A stretch of 64,000 bases of DNA from Liolophura sinensis (Eukaryota; Mollusca; Polyplacophora; Chitonida; Chitonidae): assembly GCF_032854445.1 (NCBI RefSeq), contig NC_088295.1, positions 25,037,385 to 25,101,384 of the forward strand, in the 5' to 3' direction. The position numbers and the translations under genes were made by a program. Numbering within the stretch: the first letter of the stretch is position 1; each line of letters begins with the position of its first letter. This document shows, one piece after another, positions 12,716 through 25,855 of the stretch. Under the pieces are notes generated by a model. It did not search any database and had not been told where the DNA came from. It worked only from the letters and a program-made list of their open reading frames with translations.

Positions 12716-14432
12716 CTTTGGTATCATGCTTGACTTTGCCCCTGTAATGCTTGTGAATTTATAACACATCTACAATGATTGTTTGCCTATTTCTCGGATG
12801 ATTTGTGAGAAAGAACCTTTAGGGGGGATTTTGCTCAAATGGTGTTTCATAAATGCTATCTCAAGAAATGTGAGACATAAAAGTTTGTAACGATTGTCAC
12901 AGTGTGCGTAGTCGACTTATGAGTCTTGCAAAAAAAAAAACATCTGTCACAAGTTAATATGAAGGTCGTTTTCCGGTTGGATATTCCCAGCCGAAGCGTC
13001 CTTCCCGTTCTAAGCCGGTTCTGAGAGTCACGAGTAATATTTGCCAATTCACTGTATTCTCCCCCAGCACTTCTCATGGCCTGATTTATGACCACTGATA
13101 TGATTCTAACATAGCTCCGACGAAAATCCATTGATAAATGATTGTGCGGAATAATGAAATATCTAAATCTTGACCCGCTTCCGGCGTTGGGGCTGTGATT
13201 ACCCGGATTACACGCTGGTGGACCTTTAGATTGCTGAGCCGTTGTGGTAAAGACATTACAAAAAGTAAACATCTCGTTCATAGGAAGAAGATCTTTAGAT
13301 CTACCGATAATCAATCCACCACGATCACAGTCTCAGCTGTATTAAGGCTTAATAAGACCATCCACACTAGTTACCGGATGAAACAAGAAAACCCTGCTTA
13401 TTTGGGAAGATCTGGGCACTCATCGGAAAACAAAACACATTCTATTCGTGCCTAATGAAATTCCGCAGAGCATGTATCTTGAGAAACACTTCTGCCCATG
13501 CTTTAATAAAGACGACAATGTACAAGTGCAGAATTAGAGAGAACAAACAACGATAAAACGAACTCAGTTGCTCACTGTGAAACGAAATACCCTTTGAAGG
13601 TAGGTGTTTTGGCGTTTCCGAGGTTAATGGGAAATAATTTCCTGCAATATGCGTACTGCTAGCTCGTTATTCTATTGTAGGCAACCAGTTCCCCAGGGAA
13701 TGGGTTTAAGATGCGTATGGTTAGCCATGGTTTAAAATTCATCCCTTAATAGCAAAGCTTTCTTATCAATCACTTATACAACTCAGACTTTAAGGCTATT
13801 ATAGTAAATCTCGAATACAATGCGTGAAGAACAACTATAGTGCAACATGTAATTCCCCAGGTATTCAATCGTTTGGCGGTGATTACGGCCAACAGGAAAT
13901 GCCAGTCAAACCATTATAAATTTCAGTTTTAGAAAATGACAGGAGGCATGCATAAGACAGAAACCGACACTCGGCACGCAAAGGAATGCCTGTAGTGCAT
14001 TGCACACGTACTTTGATCTGAGGCCCAGAACAAAACTCATCCATTTTACTGCTGAAAAAACGTCACCTTTTGAGCTATACCGCTCCAGGCGAATGAGAAA
14101 AAATACGGGTTCACGATTTCTTTTATTAACAGGTTGAAGATGAAAGTGTTCCTCGCTGGATAGTGCCTAACTGAGCGAGGTGTTAAGGAGAAATCAATTG
14201 TACGAGTCGAGGTGCATCGTGCGATGACAAGACGGATTCGGTTGAGGCAAACCGCCGAAGCTGAATGTCATGAAGTCAGTTAATTTTGAATACCTTAAAC
14301 TGTGGAGTGTCCAGATACGTTCTCTCAAGAAGTAAATGGGGAACCATTTCGAGTGCATCTCAAACACACGCCTGCGTCGGGTAACTAGCCTCTCGTACTG
14401 GCATAAAGAGTCGAGTGAAAGGTTTGACTTAC
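12716..14432. other. non-coding stretch; longest non-repeat frame judged random
   Basis: Contains a 152-codon minus-strand frame at 12856-13314, with a shorter plus-strand frame overlapping its right end. Composition and lack of splice context suggest chance. A 10-base A run sits near 12931. No repeat family recognised. Confidence 0.4.
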
Positions 14433-14557
14433 CTGTGAACGTGTACATCAGCCACAGAGTGTTGTGTTATCGGAACGAGCCTGGAACCACACCTTCCACT
14501 CTCTACCAGTGACTGGGATCTGCCGGGATAAGCTGATCGACGAGGCTTACCGCTTGG
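14433..14557 (-). CDS. candidate internal exon, unknown protein
   Basis: The minus strand shows GCTCTGCGTTAG|CC as acceptor and TTCACAG|GTAAGT as a near-consensus donor, 125 bases apart, and only one frame is open right across (phase 0 in, phase 2 out). The piece is richer in G+C than its surroundings. The peptide is rich in Gly, Ser, Arg and Pro (for example PSGKPRRSAYPGRSQSLVES), so it may be a disordered linker, or a non-coding exon that happens to be open. Its outgoing phase matches the incoming phase of the piece at 12564-12715. Confidence 0.27.
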
Positions 14558-16091
14558 CTAACGCAGAGCAATGGCTACTAGGTACGGCTCATGACGGCAT
14601 CCGAACACTCGAATCTTAGTTGATAATCTGTTTTGGCTTGCAACACTAACTAAACTTTGATGGCGGATCGCTGCGTTAAGCAATACGGGTCTGAAGTATG
14701 ACGTCATTAAAATATACCACGCACACGTCATTGCCGGTTGATAAACTTGGAGTTTCATTTGGATGCCGTGGCCGACGTGACGTGAGCCAACCGCTTTGCA
14801 CATGCGTATAATAACATCTTCCAGTCCCGACTTAATCGTTTTAGCGAGGTGGCAGAATCTCAACAGAATTTAATCCCACCGACATGGATCGAATTTCCTG
14901 GGGAGATGATTCGGGCTCTTTAGCCCCGTACTTTGATTTAACAAAGCTGGCACTTCTAGTTTGTTCCCCATTACCCAAAGGCCAGAGAATTTTGTTTGTG
15001 ACGACAAGCACTCTAGCGTATAACAACAGAAAATTGCATTGTCTTTGTCCATCCTGTAAGGCTTGAATCGTGCTTCAAGAAGTTGAACAGAGCTGACTCT
15101 TATTAATGAGAAGAAACTAATCTTCTCATCACGTCATTCTATTTTATATCGCACTTGGTACTACTTACATAGAAACATCAAATCTATGCCGCTGCGGATG
15201 ATAGTATGTCCAGTTTCGTGAATCAAGTTAATCAACATCATTCTGTACAACGTTTTCTAGAAAACACATTCAAGATTTGATTTCAGTCATCAAAGTTCAT
15301 TATGTGAAGATTTAGTATACCTACAAGTCAGGGTACCGACCATAAAAGTCATTTCTCTTCTCCCTTAATCCCATGTATGCAACATGGTATAAAAGCAATT
15401 CGTTTATGAAGGTTTGATACCATACAACATGATAACTTGGAAGAACAAATCCCTTTTCGTGATATGCATTACCCATGCTCCGCTGTATGCAGGGCATTTC
15501 ACCTGAGTTCAATATATGGTGTTTAGTTGCTGTGATACCGAAAGGACACAATGCTTACATTCGGTACAGCGGTAATCATTACCACAATTAGCCTGCGGTA
15601 AACGCAGTAGGTGTTTCCACAATCTTCATATCAAGTAAATTAACCATAAATATTTTAGCCACGGAGTATGATTGGTGGCGTTTACACATTTAAAAAACAT
15701 TTATATTCTTTCCACTGCAGAAGAATGTTATAATGCTTAACTTAAACTACATGTTCATTCTAAGCTTAACCCATGTATAAGGCTCAAAATAAGTATGTTA
15801 GATGCTAAGTATGGATTAAAAAAAAAGAAACAAATGTGGCAGAATTTAACTGGACGTGGAAGAATGAAAACTTTAAGACCCCCTACGACATAAGAGCCGC
15901 AAGATGACAAGCAGTAAATAATGAAGGTTATTTCAGAGAGGATGGGAAGTTGGACCTGTGCAAACGTACATGCATACTCCAGCGAGTTTATAGGATCTCC
16001 AGCCATGGTTTATAGTCTAATCTTTATCAGCATTTATCCGTCACCTGCAACTCCGTTCTGACAAACTACCCCTGGTTGATAGAATATATGC

Positions 16092-16110
16092 GGGGGGAGG
16101 GGGGGGGGGT
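16092..16110 (+). repeat. guanine tract
   Basis: A run of G interrupted only by one A (six G, A, then about twelve G). Homopurine tracts of this kind can form quadruplexes and are also prone to length error in assemblies. Confidence 0.9.
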
Positions 16111-17295
16111 AGGTGTTTTTATCCTCTTTCCTTACCTTGAAAGTCCGGAAATGCGGCGATGATCAACGAGGACAAATATCAGGAGAGCGTCCGAGGAGAC
16201 GATACAAAATGTTGCTGTTCTGACGTATTTTCACCAGCGTGTTAGACGAAGATAAGGCAGCCATGAACACACAGCGAAGTACCACAGACCGTGAGTTATG
16301 ACGGAAAGTAGTTTATGGCTTTATCAAATATTAATTGTGAAGCCAACTACAAGGCGGGAGTCGTCGTGCTTATTTATTCGACCCAAGCCTGACTACTGTC
16401 AGTAATGGCGATGGAAGCCATATGCGTAAACCAGAGACTTGACGAGCGAGAATTGTCCTCCAGTTGCGGAAAACGAACTCGTTCTTTTCGTCATCTATGT
16501 AATGCAATCATTCGATTATTTTTTGTCCTTTCTCAATGGCAATGGCTAGAGCCGTGGTAATACCAAAACTATTTCTTACGGTAATTAAAAACTCCATGAA
16601 AGCACACAGCCGTGGCATTAATAAATAACTATCAAATGAGGAAAAAAAGTTTTTTTATGGTATCCTTGTGGGTATTTATACTAAAATAATTTTGGCATGC
16701 CCACACCACATTTACCTTCATGCATTTAGATTGACAATACTTGTACACACATATTCAATCTTTCTGTAATAAAGGTCAATTTACAGAACGGCGTGCAATA
16801 AAACAAGGAAGAAAGCCATGGGATTCAAGTACTTTTTGTTAAGATAGTTAATCGTATATAATATACAGTTTGTTAAATCCAGAACAGTTCGCATATACTG
16901 TAAACCTCAGCTCGACCAATCGTTCTTCTGTGACATGCAACTGGTCATTGAGCTCGAATGTTTCATGTAGGACATTAGTGATAAGGAGCTCAACAATAAT
17001 TGTAAGACTAGGTAACAACAATAAGAATTTTGAACTCGTTGCGAATTTACTATTCAATGCAAAGCTCACCGCATTAGAAAAAATTAATATTGCCAAAACA
17101 TAATTTTCAAACTTATCCTTTTTTCCGTTGATCAAATTTAACAGCTATGAACCTATATGAGCTGTTTGATCTACCGCCGTAGATTTTAGGAAAATACTTA
17201 CCATAGAGATAAAAATATGTTAAATAGGTTGAATCAAATTATAAATATTTTTACCGCCATAGCCTTAACACAAGCCAAGCACATGTAGAACAGCA

Positions 17296-17312
17296 GGGAC
17301 GGGGGGAGGGGG
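17296..17312 (+). repeat. second G-rich tract
   Basis: GGGACGGGGGGAGGGGG contains three or four G-runs with short loops, a possible intramolecular quadruplex motif on the plus strand. Confidence 0.7.
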
Positions 17313-18247
17313 AGATTAGTTTGTAATGGCGCTTCCCATCCAAGAGAACAATTGTAGAACGTTGCCATTCAAAATATTTAGTTAATTACACCTGGCCTTG
17401 GATTAAAATTCAAATAGTCTATATCAGATAACGTACGTGTTCTTCCGCACGACGGCGACATAAAATTATGCTAAACGTCACGTTCAGAGTTGGGCTATCA
17501 CAGACATATAAACGACTAACTACTCTGGCTGGCGTACTCTACACAGTAGTAACCTCTACTATATGCAAAATTTTAACGATGACATTTGTTTTTCTCTCTG
17601 TATGTCTCAAAACAGGACCGTTAAATACATTGTGCCAATAAAACTGACCCATCCGTTTCAAATCACGACCGATAGGTGGTCATAAAGTCGGTGGCAATGT
17701 TTAACATAGTTGAAGAGGAGAGTTGAGGAGGAGATGACGAGCTGTTTTCATTAGACAGAATTCTGATGGCCATCTGATTGATGGTGTTTTGCGCTTAACG
17801 AGGCCTAAGATTTCCAGCTGTTGTAGATAGTGAAACCTGGCGGAGATTGCGCTGTGTTAAGTGAAACCAAAAGTTTGCTGGAAACCATAACAATTTTACT
17901 AAAACGCCAGCAGGCAATTGAAGAGTATTGAAGAGAAATTTTATGTTGATGGTAAGGGGTAGTTAAGTACTTATGCCACCCGAACACGACTGACGGTACA
18001 GAAGCCTTTCGTGTACATTCAGATTTAACACATATGGATCTGGCTGCAAATTACCCACACCACCGGCTGTCATACGTTCTGACTTCTTTCACACTATTAT
18101 TACTTAGCAGATAGAAATGCTTCTATGTAAAGATTTTCATTGTAGTCTACAAAAATAAGTTTTTCGTTGGTGAATCTGCTAAATCCCTAAAAGTACAAAG
18201 CATGATACAAGGATTAAGATGTCAACATTTTCGGATCTGCGACTTAC

Positions 18248-18501
18248 CTGATGATGAGGGAAGTTTCCGCTGTGATCGGGCCCGAGTGAGTCGTTGGCGC
18301 TGTCAGAGGACAAATACAGCTGATAAGAAAAGCAGGCCGATACATCGACCAAAGCGTAGCTCTGCTTACCCGAGAGAGGATGCCGATACAGGAATATCAC
18401 GTGGGCTGACTGTTAAGCTCGGAGAGAGCATCGCGCTGTGGCTGTGCTGGAACTTCATCGTTACACCCTAGTCACCACGGCGGAATTAAATCTTCCGCTC
18501 T
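18248..18501 (-). CDS. candidate 5' exon with two alternative donors
   Basis: On the minus strand CCTCTCACTTACAG (ending at plus 18502) is a strong acceptor. Two good donors follow: TCTCGG|GTAAGC at plus 18369-18370 and CATCAG|GTAAGT at plus 18247-18248. With the first donor, an ATG at plus 18456-18458 (A at -3) begins 29 codons plus two bases, starting MKFQHSHSAMLSPSLTVSP. With the second donor the longer exon is stopped in every frame unless translation enters from an internal acceptor near plus 18411. It could be the first coding exon of a gene with an upstream untranslated exon, or a non-coding exon. The peptide is not recognised. Confidence 0.3.
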
Positions 18502-21500
18502 CTGTAAGTGAGAGGGCCTGGCGCTAAATGCCAGTTACATGAACATTTTATTGGCTAGGTGCTGGGAAAACTAACACCGGGAGTCGTGGAGCCTTCGGGA
18601 CAATTCGGACTAATGACTTATCAACACTACAGTACATATCTGACGGCGGTTGTTGACTAGAATAATAACACATCATGGTAGTCAGGCAAGAATAAAAGTA
18701 CCATACCAGGGCATTAATCAAGGCATGAGTTGTTGAATAAGGTGTATGCATCACGCAGAGAAGGATGGCAATGGGTAGCTATCGCGATAGTGGACCAGCC
18801 ATGATGCACTACGCTTTTATCAGATTTCTCACACTGAAACGACGATTTATCAACTGCGTGCACCATATCAAGCGGCAATTTCGGGAATGGGGATGGCGGC
18901 TGAACAGTCTGGCTTTTCACCCTACAGACTCTTATCAGGAATTGCTAGTTCGTCTAACTTGCTTATAATCAGTATTTGTTCAGGTGACATCCTTATTCTT
19001 ACCTGTCAACTGACAGTGCTTCAGGTGGATTGGCATTATCATGGGCGTCTGTCACCCGATCCAGACGCAGTACAATGGATTATATAAATTGCAACATGAT
19101 CTAAACCCATTCCCAAGCGCTTGCGCCAAAGGCTTTACGTTTTTTACATTCTTTTACTAGGAGACATCAAAGTAATTAAATCCGATCTAAGGTCTTTCAT
19201 TCACTGCCATGTTATTGTGAACTGCATCCCATCTCTAAACCTCTACGACAGGTAAGACAAAAGGTTAAAAACATACCTATCCAAACTATCCTATTCTACT
19301 ATTCAAATGGTCTCCCTACATTATGTACATATTTCTTGGCATAAATCCTTGGTAAACTGGGTTCTTTGTAGAAACTCTGGGTAAGTATGTAAAGATCTCT
19401 TTTCAGTAATTTCTCAAAGGAATTCTTATCCGATATATCAATTAATCTAATGCCCTTTTTATAGATTATCTTGGAACAACTTCATCACGTTCTAACAACG
19501 ACCTATATTATATAAACGGCTTACACTTTACTATATTATTGATGGAAATTAGGTTTAAATGACGTGCTGGAACATCAGTAATGAACATCAATGTTCTATT
19601 GAGGGTGGGTCTTACAGTAGAAAGGCTTTGAATAAAGCTTCGTTGGATGACATGGTCTCGATCATTACCGGTCATTCTGCTGATGGTCACGTGACCAGAA
19701 TAAACCAGGTAATCATTTATCGAGATGACCAAGCAATAACATTTCTGGCATTACCAGCCCAAGGGGAAAATCTGTTTGGCAAATTCATCAGGGATCTCTT
19801 TCAAACATTGCCTAACCATGCAGACTAATCAGTTCTGTTGTTTTTAGCAATACTATCATCAGCTCAAATTTACAGAGAAGAAACGTTGTAAGTGATTTTG
19901 GAGAAATGTTACGCGAAACATTTAAAAGTGTTAAACTAGCAACACATGACTGCTCACACCTTACGATTTTGGGTAGTATTAATACATTACATAGATTTAG
20001 GTATAACGTACTAGACTTCAAGATACCAGGGAGTTGCTTTCGAGTTTGATTTGCAAAGTTTTGTGTGGCCATTATGTAATCACAGTAAATCTAAACTTGA
20101 GCGAGTGGGAGAAATGGGCTTTGCTATCGATCAATATAATAAACGTATTAATATTCTACAAATAGGATACAATCGCGTTGCTTTCAGCTGTGTAAAAGCG
20201 TCAGCTAAACATTTGAATAATGGCTATTGGTACAGATCGAGATTAGAACGGAAGAACTTTAGAGCAAGTGAATACTGCCTGGGCCGGTTTCTTTTAGAAC
20301 TCTGCAATAATGAGACAAAATGTTCGGATTCAGGGGTCAGACCCGCCGGAAGGCATTCGTAGAATGTCCATATACACGATAAAGGACGACAACCTGACAA
20401 CTACGTATATGAAAATGAGGCCCTATATGAAATAGAAATGAAATGAAATGAAATAGCCCTATATAGTTGATGACGGGTTAGCGTGTCGGAGTTATTCACG
20501 TACTAATTCACCGAAACGTTTGTTTGCTCTTCCGAATAGATAAAAACTGTCAACAGTGTGTAGTGAGTGTGATGCAGCTGCCTCAAATGGGCGGTCATCA
20601 TGGGTAAAGTATAACGTGTTGTGCAGATTTTCTCCTCTGAACTGCTATGTGCCCTCGAGGGCAAGGTTCGTAGATTTCTTACAACACTCAATTTAAATAA
20701 ACCTCATTACAGGCCAACTCTACAGGTTTCCTCTTCGATGGTTTGACAATCTGTTGGCAAAATGAAAACCAATCGACAATTGTCGTTGATTATGCCCAAA
20801 TGCCGTGCCTACAAGAGATCGATGTTCAATGAGCCTGACATTACATTGACTTGAATGGCACGATATAGTTTCGCAAGTATTTGAGCTAACTGAACACATT
20901 GAGACACAGATGAGAATACATCTATCTTGTTAAAAAGAGCGCATTTATTTTTCTAAATTCCAAGCATCAATTTTAAAGTATATTATTAGATGTTTTATAT
21001 TATTGCAGCTGGAGATGTAAAATTCAAGGCCCCAAAACATGTCCGCTGTTTACTGCAATTTAACATAAATATCTGCAAGTACATGTAGCAAACGTAATAA
21101 GACATGCGGGACGTGTTCATTTCTTGTCTTTTTAAACGTCTGTCCACAAAATGCTTGGAAGCTATGAGGTCGTAGAATATAGCGGAGTGCAGCCCATTGC
21201 GGAGAGTGGAATCTGTTCTAAATTGACTACATCGCTATCACCAAGGACGATCTATCGAACTATTCCAACTTATCACCGCTGGTTGAACAAAGTAAATAAA
21301 CGGATGTCTATATAGCGAGTGCTTGATTGGTGACCAGATGCACATTGCGAGATTATTTACAAAGTGCAGCAAAGAGTTAGCAGTTATTCAAGTCAATAGA
21401 ATGCGTTTCATGCGGTTTTATCAGTCATGGAGTCGAATGTCTGCACAATCGGCCAGAGTTTCCATCAGTAATTGATTGATTTGTATGGTCGTCAATAGCC

Positions 21501-22182
21501 CATAATACAAGTTTTGACATTCAGTGTGTGATCTGACAATATCATCGGACAAGCATGACCCAGGCCAGAGTACAGTTAGCTCATTAGTATCAACCACAAG
21601 AAGGAGATCAATAATCTGAACGTGTATTAAACTGAAATCACCAGCCTTCCTATTATGTAACTTCAAAACGTGAAAGGGAGAATGTGGTACTAGAAATATA
21701 AGAGGCATTGCCAACTACAGGCAACGTAACTATATATCATGTTTCGCCTAGATCTGATGTAAATAGCAAATTGAAATCTGACGATACAGGAATGACATGT
21801 CAATCAGAAAAAATCGATATTGAGTAATTGCATTGTCGCGTTTTCTCGTGGGCCGACAAATTTTATTAAAGAGGGCTGTGCGGTTAACGCATCTTGTCGT
21901 CCTTTACATATTGTCCTCTAACCAATTTGCTTACAACAAAACGATACGAGATATCTTCTTATCATGGGAATCCGCAGATGATGACGTGTCATGCAGCAAG
22001 TTATTGGTATTGTATCAGTTCACCTACAACTGAGATCTGTTTCTTTCTTTACAGATTACTGTTCAGAATTCAGAGGCGTACTCTTGTATATTCACTTTGC
22101 CTTAGGTCTTTTCTTGTGTGCTCCCATCAACATGTCAGGTGTCATGCTACTTTGTCCTGAAAAGATTTGCGGGCACCTTGCA
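18502..22182. other. non-coding stretch, no supported gene
   Basis: A minus-strand donor TTGACAG|GTAAGA sits at plus 18997-19003, but the frames feeding it are very short. The plus frame 19559-19828 (89 codons) reads fairly protein-like and has an ACCAG|GTAATC donor near 19709, but no clear acceptor. A short (ATGAA)n-like stretch lies near 20430-20455. Confidence 0.4.
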
Positions 22183-22312
22183 GATGCTCGTGGGGTTCCC
22201 GCGGGTTCTGTCCGGTTTCCTATCACCATAATGTTGGCCACCGTCGTATAAGTGAAATTTTCTTGAGTATGGCGTAAACACCCATCTAATAAATAAATAA
22301 ATAAATACATCA
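22183..22312 (+). mobile_element. SINE family 1, 5'-truncated copy
   Basis: It begins within the body (GATGCTCGTGGGGTTCCC), continues through CACCATAATGTTGGCCACCG and TATAAGTGAAATTTTCTTGA, and ends in a clean (AAAT)n tail. Head absent. One of the better-preserved tails in the window. Confidence 0.85.
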
Positions 22313-24756
22313 TATTACTTTGCTGTTAATTTAAAGTGAGGATAATCAAGTCAGAATCAATACAAATGTAGCCCTAAGAGGCGCATAATCAGAATTGGAA
22401 ACCGCCAACTTCTTTTCACATGATTCCGTTGGCATACTCGATTGTGGATTATACCCCAGGGATTTACACCGTTAATTCCGCGACAGACAAAGTGTGTTGT
22501 ATTTTAATTTACACTGTTAATGTAATAATGATCAGAAGTAATTAATAAGAAGATACAGATCTGGAGATTGATATTTCAATGTCGACAATACATTATATAT
22601 ATTCATGTTTTCTCTGATGATGTTGATGGCAACTAATAAAAACTATTTTATATTTGAGAGGAAAAAACTAGTTCTACCTTGCACTCCAGTCATTTGATTC
22701 GAAATGGCATGAAGTTTGCATGCAGCCCGAATCTCTTGGCCAGTTATCATGTAGTTAGTTATTGGTATTGTTAAACCCAGACACGGTTACTGTCAAAGGT
22801 TGAAAAAAAATTATAACACTAACTATTGCCATATGTTTTGTAAAACTGATATATACGAAATTTTACTGCCCATAGAGACAATAAACTTTCTTATTTAGGC
22901 TTCACAGCTAAACGATTGGAAGGTCTATATTCCTATCGTACAGAAATATTAAAACTGAGTATTTGAGAGGCAGATAGTATGATACCAAGGTAGCTAAAAC
23001 TGGATATAGCAGGCAATTGAAAAATAACAACAAAAACATATTTATATTCGACTTGACTCAAAGTGACACTGGAATTTCGTCTTGCTGAGCGAGTAGCTAA
23101 ATTTGAGAAGAACAGTAATAGTTACGATGTTTACATGATAACCGTGCGCTGGAACTAATCCACATGTATGTCCACGTTCACCTTCAAAGTCACATCTTAT
23201 CCAACCCGATGAAGATTGGCATGAAATATTTAACATCGTCGTCCAAAACGAACGACGATCTTCATCCGTCTAATGGGTTTTTAAAAACCATGAATAAAAA
23301 AAAACAACTTCTGTGCTCCATAAATCTACAGATGATCACTGAGGTGTTTTTGTCAGGAACCTATCTCTGTAATAAGCTACCAAGGCCTGCAGCAAGTTTG
23401 GTTAAATTTGCCCAAATGGAAGCCTACAGTTTCATCGCATTAAGGACATTGTTCAGCACGATAAGGAAGTCCATAGTTGTGGTTAATACCGGTAGTAATT
23501 ATATTCAATTTGTATTCACAACACTCACACCCAATGGCTAAGGATCCTTTTCCACGAAAAAGAAACCCTGCCTTAGTAAACAAGCGGAAGGAGTACCAGG
23601 CCAGGAGTAGCCTCTAAACCATTCACGTCTTTGGCACGACACTACTGAGTAAGGCTTCTCACTGAGCCTGTGACGACAGGCGTACACTTGGCCCTAAGCT
23701 GAATCTTATGGATCTATTTCCGCCATTTCGTCAATTTAAATGAAATGAAAAGCTGTGTTTTGCTCAATTGAAACAAAGAATTCTGTTGCCATATAATCTG
23801 GCACAGTGCTGCGCTAATTCACCTTAAGATGTTTTTTTTATTTTAGATGTGACTAATTCCAACACCAACACTGAAATCGCCAGAAATGTAATGAGATTTA
23901 CACCACATGAATTGGTCTTTGGAATGCGATCGGTTTATTTCATTAGTATGAATATGTTGATTAAAGCAACAATCGACCAGTGATGTGCAGACATACTAGA
24001 GCACGTAAATCTCTCACCTCTAAAGGTTCTGGTCACAGTCATGGTTACGTACACCTATGGTATGCACCGAATAAGCTGAAAATAACTCACTTCGCTCTAA
24101 TTATCTGCATATTACAACCCATGATTTTGTCATGTATTCTTCGACTGATCCTTCTTTCGTTGAGCTTTTGTAGGATATTTAAGACATAAATGGGACAGAA
24201 TTCAGTTGTCCCACACTAACCACCGACAGAGAGCTACTTTCCGAGCGTGTGCATACCATACGTTATATGATGTTCTTTTAACTCGATAGATGTCCGCACA
24301 TTTGTCGATGTATTTCAGTGACTGGTTTTTGTATTAGTAAATGAACATTTTTTCACCCCCATACATATGTTGTCTACAAGTGAACAAAAGCTGTCGGTAG
24401 TGGAAAGATTTGTATGAACCGGGGTAATCAACTTAAAAGAATGCAAATCGTTCATAAAACAGGAAAGATACTTCAGACTTTCCCAGCACCGAGAACATCG
24501 TCTGATGATTTCTAAGCCCAAGCCTAATACCAAAGACAGACTCGTGTCTGAAAGTTACTTAGTCTAATGAAGATGCCCATACAAGCGTTGGTAGACAAAC
24601 TGTCTATATTGTATTCACCAACACAAACTTTTGGTTCTTTTGGAAAACGACATTCTTGTCAATTGTTGTGTTTAGGAATTGTTCATCTTTGATTAAGATG
24701 ATCGAAATATTGTTGGTGCCTTAAGGTGATTTATGTTTTCATAATGCACTTGGACA
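22313..24756. other. non-coding stretch
   Basis: The 125-codon plus-strand frame at 23164-23541 has no splice or promoter support, and its peptide looks random. No repeats recognised. Confidence 0.45.
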
Positions 24757-24832
24757 GCCGAGGCGGGGTTAAGACATTTGTCTTCTGATCGTCGGACAGA
24801 CGAAATGTTGGTTTAAGCCCAGATTCAGATGG
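24757..24832 (+). mobile_element. probable tRNA-like SINE head fragment
   Basis: CCGAGGCGGGGTTAAG resembles an A-box region, and GGTTTAAGCCCAG about 50 bases further resembles a B box, the spacing expected of a tRNA-derived SINE head. No recognisable 3' part follows, so it is a fragment or an unrelated family. Confidence 0.35.
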
Positions 24833-25855
24833 AACGTCTTTGATACACCGACATCTGGAGTTATCGTAACCTTGGCATCTATAAGTAGTCCTCAGCACTC
24901 GCAGTGCTTTTTAGCTAGTAATGCATGAAGTTCGCATAAAGCAATTTCTTTAAAGCCATATCGCATATACAATGCACCCTCTCGGAGCGAGGGCGTCAGT
25001 TACTTGATAAAGACAGTTGCTTCTCTAGGCAATCAAAGTACATGTCCTCTGCACACGAAAATGAACTCCGTGTGAGTTAAAACACCTCTACGTAAAACTA
25101 CCTGCTGTGATATATAAAGGTTAAATGATGCTGATATATATGAGACCTAGATCGTGTACTCATGCTGACTAGACAGGCAGCATTCACCAATACCAATTCG
25201 CATGTTTCAATTTTTCATATTCTCATTTCTAACAATGCTTCGATACATTTGACCTGAGCGAGAACGTAGAGCATTCTTCTTTTGTGCAGCTTGTTTCTTT
25301 TCTTTTTTTTGATTTCCCAGTAACGAAAGGACTCCGGTGTCTAAGTCGTGTCATTTGAAAAAGATTGACCTTTCCCGATGAGACTCCCTTAGGAGAAAAG
25401 ATACAGGACTATGACTTGTGGCTTGTGCTGGAAATCCATCTCAGAGAGATGACGCAAAACACAACAAAACATTTCTGCGTTGAGTGGATAGGCGTTCGGA
25501 AAAAGTAGCGCTTTTCTGTACGCGATTGGAAACTGAGAACACACCCACAGTAACCTTTGAAAAGTGATTGTTTTCTTCACAACAAGCGGGCAAGAAGAGT
25601 AACCTTTATATCCTCGATGAGTACACTGCATCCTGACATACAGACACGAATAGTTACTTGCGAATAGTTACAACATCCAGACTATGAATAGCTACAACGT
25701 CCACAGACCTGTGAAAGAAGTCATGGAATAATTCATCTACCAAAAGCTATTCGTGCCAAACCAGTAGGCTATTGAGCCAGTAGCTTATTTCACAGAAAGT
25801 CTTAAGACTAGGCTTAGACAGGTAACTCAGTTAGCTGACTTGCGCAATTTTGCCT

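Larger units (their letters stand above)
14558..18247. other. non-coding stretch with guanine runs and scattered splice-like signals
   Basis: Holds two G-rich tracts (entered separately). Near 16133-16264 a minus-strand ATG (plus 16262-16264, good context) starts a 33-codon frame, and a TTTCAAG|GTAAGG donor lies further on in a different frame. A plus-strand 51-codon frame starts at 16405. None is strong enough for a gene call. Frames at 14558-14863 and 16848-17135 look random. Confidence 0.4.

Noticed and set aside
12856-13314. 152-codon minus-strand frame, the longest outside the repeats
   Set aside because: A frame of this length is expected by chance in 64 kb of six-frame sequence. No splice signals fit, the peptide has no recognisable pattern, and a plus-strand frame overlaps one end.
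23164-23541. 125-codon plus-strand frame
   Set aside because: No acceptor, donor or promoter context, and unconvincing composition.
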